From Hofstenia miamia (lineage: Eukaryota; Xenacoelomorpha; Acoela; Hofsteniidae): a stretch of DNA of 64,000 nt. Each line of letters begins with the position of its first letter. Positions within the stretch are counted from its first letter, which is position 1. The notes under the pieces are model-generated. The model ran no database searches, was not told the DNA's origin, and saw only the letters and a list, made by a program, of their open reading frames with translations. Location: NCBI GenBank assembly GCA_900660155.1, contig CABFPE010000228.1, positions 440,000-503,999 on the forward strand. Direction: 5' to 3'. Positions 1-9,940 of this stretch are shown here, piece by piece. Position numbers and translations under genes: made by a program.

Positions 1-923
1 AGAAATGAAAGAAAATTTACAAAGATTAGAGATTCACAAAGATCAAGCTCATTGATAAAAGTGTATACTTGATAAGAATAAGGCTTGTAGAGCACATAGA
101 ATGGGTTATAGAGTACAGCATATTTATTATCTCGTGTAGAAACTCTTTCAATTTGTCCCTTTCTGACAGTGCAGTTAATCTCCCTTGTAAAGAAGATATC
201 AAAGAATCCCCCCTTCATGCTCTCATAAGCTAATTCATAAGTGAACAAAAATGAACTACCTTCAACGTAGTATGAGACATTGTCAGACCTTGGAGTTACA
301 TGTACGTATATAATTTGCGGTCTTGGATCGCTAATATATGAATCATAATACAAAACGTGATTCTCCGTCCATATTCGTCTTGCATCACCAATAAAATTTT
401 GAAGATGACATGTTGTGTAATTATCAATTTCTGCCAATGAAAAATGAATTCCTGTTACAAGCAGTTTTTCTTTCATTCCATAAGAGTTGCAATTTGTAAC
501 TTTGTTCATGTACAGTCGCTTTTCAATGGGATTAATTGAACATTGCACTAACACATTATCTAGTTCATCTTCATTAAATATGGTGAAGGTTACTTTTGAA
601 ACTTCTGGCAAAGTAAATGAAATTTGTATCTCTATTTCACTTGTTGACCATACGCGATTAATTTGAAACGGAACACGTGAAAGAAGAAAGGATGAAGGAT
701 TCTTATGAAACATTTGTGAACTAAACAAATTGTAGACATTTTTTACTAAGCATTCAAAGGGGTTTGCTTTCATCCATTGCTGTTTTTCATTAAGTGGTAA
801 AATACACGATTCAAAGGTATTGAAATCACGAAACTTTGTATTCGAAATATAGTAGATTGATTTTATAGTACAGTAGCAAAATGGCAAAAAGGCAATGAAA
901 CAGTTTAGCCAAAGTCTGTGCAT
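1..923 (-). CDS. Unrecognised secreted or membrane-anchored protein, 3' end outside window
   Basis: One uninterrupted reading frame runs from the ATG at 923 down to the left edge, 307 codons with no stop and no intron. The N-terminus (MHRLWLNCFIAFLPFCYC, then TIKS) has a hydrophobic core like a signal peptide. The rest is soluble-looking, with spaced cysteines (SCILPL, ECLVKN, VQCSIN, TNCNSY, TTCHLQ, INCTVR, DLCESL) and possible N-glycosylation sites (NYT, NVS, NCT). This suggests an extracellular, disulfide-bonded protein or ectodomain. I do not recognise the family. A 923-nt intronless frame contrasts with the short exons of the other genes here, so it may be one long exon or a lineage-specific single-exon gene. 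The first ATG of the frame was chosen because it directly starts the hydrophobic segment. An old LINE copy begins about 100 nt upstream on the same strand. Confidence 0.72.
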   Translation of the reverse strand, partial: MHRLWLNCFIAFLPFCYCTIKSIYYISNTKFRDFNTFESCILPLNEKQQWMKANPFECLVKNVYNLFSSQMFHKNPSSFLLSRVPFQINRVWSTSEIEIQISFTLPEVSKVTFTIFNEDELDNVLVQCSINPIEKRLYMNKVTNCNSYGMKEKLLVTGIHFSLAEIDNYTTCHLQNFIGDARRIWTENHVLYYDSYISDPRPQIIYVHVTPRSDNVSYYVEGSSFLFTYELAYESMKGGFFDIFFTREINCTVRKGQIERVSTRDNKYAVLYNPFYVLYKPYSYQVYTFINELDLCESLIFVNFLSF

Positions 924-1019
924 AATTTTTTGGCAAGTATAAGAATATCTAGTGTCAAAATTAAAAATTCATATGACAGTAGTTGACAGACATATTGATC
1001 AGGTTAAATTTAATCGTCA

Positions 1020-3540
1020 ATCATTATTCTGTAAATATATTAATTTGAAAACATTTATTAATTAAAATGTTTAATAATTGCACAATAAATTAACGCATAC
1101 TATTTACAAACCTATACATTGCTAAACAGGCTAAGAATAAGTCTACATTCTAGTAATTGTGTAATTGCTATTATAGAATTTGTACCCTGTCCAAGATCTT
1201 CCCGATATGAATTTTTGCTTAAGAATAAATCTTTTCACACTATTTCGGAATTCTTTCAGTTTTGTAATATGCTTAATTTCGTTATGTAGATTATTCCATT
1301 GCCTTGTGGCTACATTTAAAAATGAATTTTCTTTGACTTTACGTCTGAACCTAGTGACAACATATTTCTTAGACCGTCTATTGAAAGTTTTCTTGAATTC
1401 AGGGAGATTTATCTTATCATAAGGCGGAATTTCGTTAGCAGCTTTGAAAAATAATGTAGCAATATTGATTTGTATTAATTGTTGAGGAGAAGGACACGTT
1501 TCCAAAATATAATTTTTGGTGTTACTAGAATTTCTTTTGCAAACATTTAAAGCCCATTTATATTGCAGCTGAAGTTTATTTATCAATGATGTGCTCAAAT
1601 TTGAAAATAGTACACTCCCGTAATTTAGGTGGCTCATAACAAATGCGTGGAATTGCTGAATTATTGCATGAGGAGGTAATAGGTCAGCAACCTGAGAAAA
1701 TGTTCTTATGCCAGCAGCAATTTTTTTCTGTGTAGATTTAATGTGCTCGGAAAATGAAAGTTTTGAGTCAATTATTATTCCTAAATATTTGAAAGTATCA
1801 CTTACAGAAATAATTGCGTTTTTTATAGTCAAATTTTTATTTGTATGCAAGTTATTGTTGAAAAAGGGGTTAATTATGCAAAATTGCGTTTTCTCGGCAT
1901 CAATGTGTAATTTCTGCATAGAAAAATAATGGCTTAGTGACTGGAGGTTGGATTCCACTTTTTTTTATTGCAACATCTAATGACTTGTTGGCGGAAAATA
2001 TACAGGTATCGTCTGCATATTGTATAAGATTGCAATTAGTATAAAAGTCCATATCATTGACATAGATATTGAACAGAAGAGGTCCAAGAATGGTTCCTTG
2101 CGGAGCACCTTTTTCAATATACAGCCAGTCTGAAAGTACTGAGTTGATTTTAACTCGTTGTTTCCTATTACTTAAGAAACTCGCAATTAAACTAGTACTA
2201 TCGAGGGAGAATCCCATACGTTTTAGTTTTTTTATTAGTATGTCATGGTCGATTGAATCAAATGCCTTAGAGAGATCTAAGCATGCAATAGCAAAATATT
2301 TTTGATCATCCAATGAATTTCGTCAGTTCTGTTGCCTGGATAAGTGCATCATTCGTTGAAAAACTTCTTCTAAATCCAAATTGGGTTGCAGAAAGCAGAT
2401 TATGTTTTTAAATATACTCGAACATCTGATGGAATATTAGTCTTTCAAAAACTTTACTTATTGGGATCGTGATTGAAATAGGCCTATAATTTAGTGGGCA
2501 TGTTTCATCATTTTTTGTAAAGCGGAGTAACATGTGCTTCTTTTAAGCAGTCTGGGAATGTTTTGGACTTAATTCATTCATTAAAAATGTAGTTAAGAGG
2601 AATATTAATTGAGTGTGCAATTTCCTTAAGCATCCATGTGGGAATATTTGACGGCCCACTGGATTTGCCGGATTTTAATTTGTTTAAGGCTTTGAGCATT
2701 TCATAACTAGTCGTAAATCTAAAGNCATATCATTGACATAGATATTAAACAGAAGAGGTCCAAGAATGGTTCCTTGCGGAGCACCTTTTTCAATATACAG
2801 CCAGTCTGAAAGTACTGAGTTGATTTTAACTCGTTGTTTCCTATTACTTAAGAAACTCGCAATTAAACTAGTACTATCGAGGGAGAATCCCATACGTTTT
2901 AGTTTTTTTATTAGTATGTCATGGTCGATTGAATCAAATGCCTTAGAGAGATCTAAGCATGCAATAGCAAAATATTTTTGATCATCCAATGAATTTCGTC
3001 AGTTCTGTTGCCTGGATAAGTGCATCATTCGTTGAAAAACTTCTTCTAAATCCAAATTGGGTTGCAGAAAGCAGATTATGTTTTTAAATATACTCGAACA
3101 TCTGATGGAATATTAGTCTTTCAAAAACTTTACTTATTGGGATCGTGATTGAAATAGGCCTATAATTTAGTGGGCATGTTTCATCATTTTTTGTAAAGCG
3201 GAGTAACATGTGCTTCTTTTAAGCAGTCTGGGAATGTTTTGGACTTAATTCATTCATTAAAAATGTAGTTAAGAGGAATATTAATTGAGTGTGCAATTTC
3301 CTTAAGCATCCATGTGGGAATATTTGACGGCCCACTGGATTTGCCGGATTTTAATTTGTTTAAGGCTTTGAGCATTTCATAACTAGTCGTAAATCTAAAG
3401 GTAAAATCGTGTGCATAAAGCTTTTCATTTTCAATAAATTTTACATTATCCCCAGAATAGTTGCCCAAATTTACGAATGATTTGTTTAAAATATTAGAGA
3501 TGTGATAAGATTGCTTTAATGACGTAAGCTTTTTCTGCTT
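1020..3540 (-). mobile_element. Degraded CR1/Jockey-type LINE, reverse transcriptase to 3' end
   Basis: Read on the minus strand this is the 3' half of a non-LTR retrotransposon. In order it has a linker with 'KSGKSSGPSNIPTWMLK' (3250-3468), RT finger motifs 'NYRPISI' and 'QFGFRRSFSTNDALI' (about 2330-2520 and again 3000-3190), 'DLSKAFDSIDHDIL' with the first catalytic Asp, 'GAPQGTILGPLLFNIYVND', and 'QYADDTCIF' with the catalytic YADD (1900-2313). The thumb and C-terminal region (1143-1958) ends in 'GYKFYNSNYTITRM'. Frame breaks occur at about 1950, 2320 and 3240, so it is inactive. The upstream endonuclease is missing. AT-rich sequence down to about 1020 is likely the 3' UTR. The middle part is present twice because of a join at 2725. 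Confidence 0.85.
2050..3400. repeat. Direct duplication of about 675 bp around a single N (assembly join)
   Basis: Bases 2050-2724 and 2726-3400 are almost identical and separated only by the N at 2725. The right copy starts exactly where the left copy's counterpart begins after the N, and the left copy ends exactly at the N. This is the pattern of two overlapping contig ends placed side by side. One difference is visible (gatattgaac versus gatattaaac), so they may be alleles. Confidence 0.85.
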
Positions 3541-3632
3541 TTAAAAAGAAATTTAAAAATTTACCGCCAAATTTATGCTTTTACAGCAAAAATATTTAAT
3601 TTTTTTGTACATTTGCTGTACTAAAATGACAG

Positions 3633-3895
3633 AAATGCAAAACACTAATCTCTATGCATGATCTTTGTTAGAATTAATAAATTTTATAGGAGTTTCTCAG
3701 TAAAAGACAAAATTTTATAGTACTTTTGTGCATTTTGATTTAATTTCCTAGTATTTTACGTTTTCTCAATAGATGGCGGGTGGACCGTGCCGCCCGTTCC
3801 TGCCCGGTGAATTCCAATGGACGGGCGGGCTCCGGGTTTTGGAAGATAACGGGCGCAGGGCGAGCAGCGTTACCTCTAAAAATGCAAAACACTAG
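3633..3895. repeat. GC-rich repeat fragment flanked by a 14-bp direct repeat
   Basis: The motif aatgcaaaacacta occurs at about 3636 and again at about 3881. Between them 3774-3860 is strikingly GC-rich for this window, with ggcgggtggaccgtgcc, cctgcccggtg and ggacgggcgggctccggg. The inverted CCGCCCG/CGGGCGGG pieces resemble ends of degraded hAT-type elements. The flanking repeat could be a long target-site duplication or chance. No coding sequence is convincing. Confidence 0.35.
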
Positions 3896-4127
3896 TCGTC
3901 ACGCAGTGGTCATCTTAGACTGTGGATATTTTCATTTCTTTTGGAGTCTTACGATTTGTTCGCTAATAAAAGTAAGCAATTAAAATCAGCTAACTATGAG
4001 ACTCAAGTTTCAATATTGTTCTACTTAAAAATTTGTGACAACCATAACAGATTTCACATTGCGAATTTCATGTCAATGAAGTTGCAAACAAAAAGCCTTA
4101 TTATTCCACAGCGCATGGTTGTCCACC

Positions 4128-4335
4128 AGGGCTGCACTCCTAAGTAAATAACAAGGGGAACTCTAGTCTTCAGTTTTGTATTTTTATGATATGATTTTAT
4201 CATAATTTATATTCTCAACAGTTAAAATCCACAGCTCGAATAATAATATATATTTAACAAGGGGGGTGCGCCCATAATCTAATTTAACAAGGTTGGCTTA
4301 GCCCCTGAGCACCCCCTCGAGAACACCACTGTTTT
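4128..4335 (-). repeat. Interspersed non-coding repeat, copy 1
   Basis: On the minus strand the segment reads tggtgttctcgagggggtgc, caggggctaagcca, ccttgttaaatt, then a tail with ggattttaactgttgagaat and catatcataaaaat. The same order of motifs appears on the plus strand at 36233-36480 (aggggtgtattcgacggggg, cagccc, tcttgttaaattt, gtattttaatgttgaataac). It is therefore a dispersed family, probably a MITE or SINE. No coding capacity and no clear target duplication were seen. Confidence 0.5.
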
Positions 4336-4339
4336 CCAC

Positions 4340-5329
4340 TACAGAAACTCGTTGTTTTTGCAATGGAAACATTGTATTTACATTACAGAATGCATGATTA
4401 TTATTTGCACAGTTAAATCTAATGTATAATAAAAACTCGATTTGCATATATACAATATGCAGTGGCAGTTTTTATTAAAGAAATACAAAGAAAATTCATT
4501 GGCTATAGCGAAATACATGAATTTGTTTATAAAATTTTAGAATAATTTATTCAAAATTAGAGAACTAAGAAAAAATATTTATAATCAATTGGTATTAGTA
4601 ATTTATGTTGTCTTTCAACATCGATTTGCACAAGCAATCAAAATTTTCACTATCAATGATATTCAACAAATAAAAAGGACAACTCGATCTGATTTCTGTT
4701 CTTAAATATTAGTTAGAAAAATCATACTATCAATTGATAGCATTAAAAATTGATACATCCAGGAATTGATGCTTCCTCAAGAACCAGAAATGGAAGTGGA
4801 GCAGATGTTTCTGAACTGCCTCCAGATTGTACTCTGCTTCACAATCGCATGTTCATCTTTGTCGCATGCTGCACCATTTTCTTTATAGTGCTGCCCAATA
4901 TTGTCCAACTATAAATACTCTTGAAAATGTTTTGTTTCACAAGGATTTTGTAACAATGTTCAAAACACTTATGCCACAAATGCAAAATTCATTGAATCCT
5001 TTGTTGCTTAGAAGATGAAGAATCATTTTCAAATGCAATGTACATTGAAATAATACCCCTAAAAAGTAACAAAAAATGTCAAGCAAGCCATATGTACCAG
5101 ACCGGATTTCAGAAATTATTAAACAGGCTGGATATAACCAGTCCCAATTCATCCTTAACAGTAGCTTCGCCAAATTTTTCTTTCTACAGTTTTTCCTAGT
5201 GCAATTTTATAATATGCGGTACAATTTTTGGCAGTTTCTTTTTATACCCGATCTAGCCAATGACCAATGCACTGCCGAATGATGAACAGAATTTCCAATC
5301 GTTTCTGTGCATTTTTTAGCTATGTCCCG
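4340..5329. other. AT-rich stretch without a supported gene
   Basis: Only short overlapping frames on both strands are present, none with a recognised domain. A minus-strand frame near 4937-5173 and weak similarity between frames around it could be a very decayed transposon, but I cannot name one. If the VWA gene ends at 5330, this is its 3' flank. I saw no clear AATAAA on the minus strand within the first 300 nt. Confidence 0.4.
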
Positions 5330-5586
5330 TCAAGAGGAGATGGGATTTTTCAGGGTTAAGTTTTTCAATCTGTGCTCTTCATGTTGCGGAAAGTTCACAG
5401 GATGGCCACATCCACCTTGTATTTTGAGCGATACTCCACTTTCCAAAACTTTAGGGTTTCTGTAGAAGATAGTCTTTGGCATGTCTGATGCTCTGTGTGA
5501 TAAACTATAATCATTGGTGACGATGTGATCCATAAATTCAACTTTCCCTCGTTTGTTCTGCACGACTAAATTTAACACGACCAAAA
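5330..5586 (-). CDS. Candidate terminal exon of the VWA3-like gene
   Basis: On the minus strand an acceptor (aaaattccag) at 5587 is followed by an 85-codon open frame ending in TGA at 5330. It contains GKVEFMDHIVTNDYSLSHRA, MPKTIFYRNPKVLESG and QGGCGHPVNFPQHEEHRL. The composition looks like real protein. The incoming phase needs one base, which is exactly what the exon at 8480-8633 leaves. Joining them gives 3657 nt, a whole number of codons, and a total of 1218 residues, between the usual vertebrate VWA3A and VWA3B lengths. Against it: the intron would be 2.9 kb, the first residues (VLVVLNLVVQ) look atypical, and phase agreement alone has a one-in-three chance. It could instead be the last exon of another gene or a transposon piece. 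Confidence 0.42.
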
Positions 5587-5949
5587 CTGGAATTTTGTAC
5601 GGGATATTTGTAAACATTTAAATTGAGTTACCATAGTCGGTCAGGTTTAAAATTCCCTACAAATCTGAATCTGATTACTTTGCAATCAGACCAACACAAC
5701 AAATGATATTAATGAAAATCAAAGATCTCCAATAGTCCCATTTTTTGCTACAAGGTATACATTTACAAAATTACGCGGCTTTTTTGGCAATTTCATGGAA
5801 ATCATTGTAATATAAAGGTATCTGTGTATGCGCACGATCACGACCTTTTCATTTCCGCAAAATAATATTTTAAGCGACGGAAGACACGACAATAAAAGAC
5901 TCATTTAATGAAAAAAAATGGCATAGTATTTGATCTTTATTTCAATTTC

Positions 5950-5986
5950 ATAATTTTATATATATATATATATATACATAATTTTC
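5950..5986. repeat. (TA)n microsatellite
   Basis: Short pure TA run. Similar runs occur at about 9823-9933 (interrupted by the gap), 21340-21388, 24434-24464, 58518-58545 and 63967-64000. Confidence 0.9.
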
Positions 5987-6099
5987 TACTTTGTATAGGG
6001 CTATCTACATTTCATGGCGTCCACTTTGTTTGACACGAGGTTTTAACCAATCACCTTGACCTAAGAAAACTTTGCTTAGAATGAATCTCTCACACTCTT

Positions 6100-6465
6100 T
6101 CACAAAAAATAAAGATGATCGTGTAGCTTGTGCCTCTTCATTTGTAGCCCAAATGGATTCCTCAACAATGGATGAAGTGCTATGCAAATGGGCGACTGAA
6201 GATGAGACCTGGGTACTGTTCAACAGCTTACCGTCAAAAGAGGAAAACAATACATGGATCAGCCCGACTGAATAAAGACACCGCGTAGTCCGACCAAAGC
6301 TCACTAATCGCAAAGCCCTTATTCTGTTTGTTTTTACTGGTGATTGGAAATGTGCCGTTGAAACCAGGAGAAACAATCACTTCTGAACGGTACGTTGAAT
6401 TTGTGCACAATGTGGGAGAAAATGGCGGACCTTGCGATCCACTCCAACAAAATTTTAGGGGTGAT
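6100..6465 (+). pseudogene. Mariner-type transposase fragment (middle region)
   Basis: The plus strand reads DETWVLFNSLPSKEEN (a 'DETW' catalytic-Asp context typical of mariner-like transposases), then ALILFVFTGDWKCAVETRR and, after stops, RYVEFVHNVGEKWRTLRSTP. This order matches the centre of IS630/Tc1/mariner transposases. There are in-frame stops and frame changes, and neither the DNA-binding N-terminus nor inverted ends were found. It is a decayed relic inside the 3' part of the VWA locus. Confidence 0.6.
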
Positions 6466-6629
6466 AGCCAATTGATTTGACAGTTCTAAATATTAAAAAT
6501 AACTACAAGAAACTTAGTGAATATATTAAGTAGAATGATCTTCATATAAATTTATGTTCATAATATTGTAAAAAAACAAACAACTCGAGCAAAAAATTAC
6601 AACCAAACACAAGATCAAAATTTTTCACG

Positions 6630-6965
6630 TGTGTTAAATATAAAAAAAAGTTTTAAAGAACCTGGAATTCGCTACCTAAGGATATTAAAAGCATTGAAAA
6701 ATTGAGATCTTTTAAAAAAACACTTAAATATCTTCCTTAAGCAAAAATATATTTCTGGTACATCATGGTTAGGATTTAAATTTTACAACAATGACTATAC
6801 GATAACTCGTCATTAAAATAGCAATACATAGGAAATTTATCCATAGCCTGTAAGATTTGTTAATTTTTGTAATGTATGTTGATTTGTAATTTGACATTAA
6901 TGACGCTATTCAGATAAATTATCAGTTATTAAATTGTAAAAATTTATCTGAATAAAGAACCTCTT
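6630..6965 (+). mobile_element. LINE 3' end, same family as the 1020-3540 copy
   Basis: Translation on the plus strand, allowing a frame change, gives 'KDIKSIEKLRSFKKTLKYL' and then 'YISGTSWLGFKFYNNDYT'. This is clearly related to 'KLKEFRNSVKRFILKQKF' and 'ISGRSWTGYKFYNSNYT' at the end of the LINE at 1143-1958. It is a 5'-truncated copy keeping the last coding residues and about 130 nt of 3' UTR ending in 'ctgaataaagaacctcttatc', which includes an AATAAA signal. Confidence 0.75.
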
Positions 6966-7628
6966 ATCTTACAGTATGAATAATTTAACTTCAGCATGTC
7001 AAAATAAGATAGTCGAAGTAGACACTGTCACTTGAAATGGAGTATATCGTCAATATCGATTATAATATGACATTTAAAACGTCATTATAAATAATAAATA
7101 CTTGGTAGATTTCATATAGCTGAGAAGAATATAAAAATAAAGAATAAAAAAACAATATTAAAATTCATTTCATATAAACAAATTGCAAAAGAAATTCAAA
7201 ATTTACAAAAGTTATCTAAACTACAATGTGATGAAACGTTCATCAAGAGGCGAGATTACCTAAAATACAAAAAAATTACAAAAAAAAATGCCGTGATGAA
7301 AAAATGTAATGACACATTAGAAAAGAATTCCTTCAAACAAAGACATTTAATTTTAAATTAATTTTACTTCAAAGATGAATACTAAAGACAAAATTAGAGC
7401 AGCAAAATTTAAGCTAAGCTAAACAAAGGTAGCTCATTTCAACTTCTAGATAATTCCAGGAACTATAAGTAGAAACGATTTTTAGATCCTGCCTGTCACA
7501 AATTCACTGAAAAAAAGAGCTAATTGGGAAGTTTCTGAAAATTTAATTGAAATTTAGTACAATACATAGATATAAAAAATATTTACAAAAGGTCCCAAAA
7601 AGAGGAACTTCATAAGAGAAAGAATAGA

Positions 7629-8109
7629 AACTACACCTTTTTCCATTTAAATTGGCACAACTAACATTCAATTTGTCACAACTAACATTTAAATTGGCAC
7701 AACTAACATTCAATTTGTCACAACTAACATTTAAATTGTCACAACTAACTTTCAATTTGTCACAACTAACATTTAAATTGGCACAATTGTAAATCATAAA
7801 TTTAATTACTAATCTTTATTGTTTTAGGGGTATTAAAACAAAGGATTTGTCTTTTCCACTTAATTGGAGGGTTTTTCAATTTGATCTTTGTGTCCAAAAA
7901 TTAGAATGTTTTTTTCAATTAGGAATCGAACCCACTCCTCTGACAACTGCATATATTCACATTGAAAACAAATTATATTTATTAAGTCATATTATGTAAT
8001 ATATACGAATATATATTTATAAAAAAGGCATCGATATATATAAATTAAATGTTAGTTGTGACAATTTAAATGTTAGTTGTGCCAATTTAAATGGAAAAAG
8101 GTGTAGTTG
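7629..8109. mobile_element. Foldback element with tandem-repeat arms
   Basis: The left end (actacacctttttccattta, followed by tandem units such as attggcacaactaacatt and caatttgtcacaactaacat) is mirrored by the right end at 8050-8108 (gttagttgtgacaatttaaa ... ggaaaaaggtgtagt). The left arm has about eight 19-21 bp units, the right arm about two. The centre (7800-8045) is unique AT-rich sequence. This architecture is that of foldback or MITE-type DNA transposons. A frame reading NVSCDKL/NVSCANL repeats is only a translation of the array. Confidence 0.65.
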
Positions 8110-8479
8110 GTGATTCATAGTTAAGGCAATTCATACTACTATTAAACTAGGCTATTTACCTTATTTATAAAAAATGAAACGAAAGTAATGAAATGATTCA
8201 CAACAAAGGTATCCCTTAAGAATCATGTGGAATTAAAATTTTCCAACCTTTTTTATTGATCTGTGTTACATAGTAAGCATTAACTGTTTGAAAATACTAC
8301 ATTTTAGCAAAATATACGCAAATAAATCTTTATGGAATTAGTGATTGATAATAGATCTTCAATATTAGTATCAATCCGATCTCACATACATTTGACGCCG
8401 GTATACTTGTAGTCACTTTTTAATTTTTGAATTTGAAACCCTTGTGTTTACTAGTAAAGAATTCAATTGAAATGCTTAC

Positions 8480-9902
8480 CAGATCGCGACCTTGTCAGAT
8501 TTTCGTGTGGCTTAGCAGTTTGCGAATACATCTCGCAAAACGCCTGTGATTGAATAAGGTATTGGACACAAAGAGATATTTCGGCACCCAGTCTGTGAAT
8601 GTCATCGCTATGAAATTCTGGTAGCGAAACATTCTAAAATACAACGCAAACTCTATAAAGTTTTATACTTTACATAAGAAATGAAAAAATCGGCCAAATT
8701 ATTTTTCAATACATGCTGCAAAAAGATTTGCATCATTTTGTGGACACGATGTGTGATTTATAATTTTTCATATTTTTACTAACTGTAGACTTTGTAATAA
8801 AAATTTGCTAAAATTTTCCTTAAACTTTGTTTAACTTTACATTATTTTTTTAAATAATTAATCTTAGTTTAAAAAATCAAAATATATTTAAAAATCACCA
8901 AATTTACATAATTGAAAAGTAACGTAAAATTATTAAAACATAATGATTTCTCGTAAAATATTGAAAAACTGGAAAAAAAACCTAATGATTATAAATTTAA
9001 AGATACACAAGAATAAGTGCATGCATCCATGTGTACATAAGCGGTGATACATCGAACATTGTCAACTGTCATTGAATACAATATTGCATTTCATTTACCT
9101 ACAATACAATGATATATTTGTGCAACATATTTAAAATGATTTATCAATTTTTTTCGTAAAAGCATTAATTTTTAATTGTTTTCTATAAAAATCTTGACTT
9201 AATCAGGTTATTTGTAATAACAAGTTTTTCATATACAGGGTGTCCATAAAGTCTTTAGACAATTTTAAAAATTCATTAATATTAGTCAAGTTTTTATTCA
9301 AAGCATTAATATATTTCTATAGGAGCCACATTTGTAGCAGTGCGGATTGACTTTGTTGGACTACGACGCTCGATGTTTTCTTCAGAAGTTCTTGGCCTTC
9401 CACTCCTCAGTTTATGTAGCACCGTTCCAGTTTCCATAAACTGTTTATGCCAATTGCGAATCGACTGACGTGCTGGAGCTTGTTTTGCATATTTAATTGT
9501 GTAATTTCTTTGTGTTTGAATATCTGATTTCGTTTCGATAAACCAAGAAACACATTGTGCTTTTTCTTGTGCAGTAATTTTTTAATGAATTTACATAATT
9601 GTCTAAAGACTTTGTGGACATCCTGTACATTGCATATACATTTGGCAAAACACTTACTGTGTAATTGACATCAGGTTGCTGAAGGACATCAACCAAGTGG
9701 CGAATGGAGTCGTCTGATTCTTGAAACGTATGAAATCTGCCGCGCGTTTCAGCAGCAAGTTGCCGAAGAAAAGTATTTGCGACACTACAGTAAGAACAAC
9801 ATTGTAAGGGACTGCATACAGTTATATATATATATATATATATATATATATNNNNNNNNNNNNNNNNNNNNNNNNNNNNNNNNNNNNNNNNNNNNNNNNN
9901 NN

Positions 9903-9940
<38 letters not shown>

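Noticed and set aside
7640-7790. Regularly spaced repeats resembling a CRISPR array
   Set aside because: Units abut with no unique spacers, they recur inverted at 8050-8108, and this is animal DNA. A foldback transposon explains them.
7543-7797. 84-codon frame with repeated NVSCDKL units
   Set aside because: It is the translation of the 20-bp tandem array in the foldback element, not a gene.
7921-7938. tRNA-type B box (ggttcgattcc on the minus strand)
   Set aside because: The stems needed for a T arm do not pair and no cloverleaf or A box is evident. It is chance or a very old SINE remnant.
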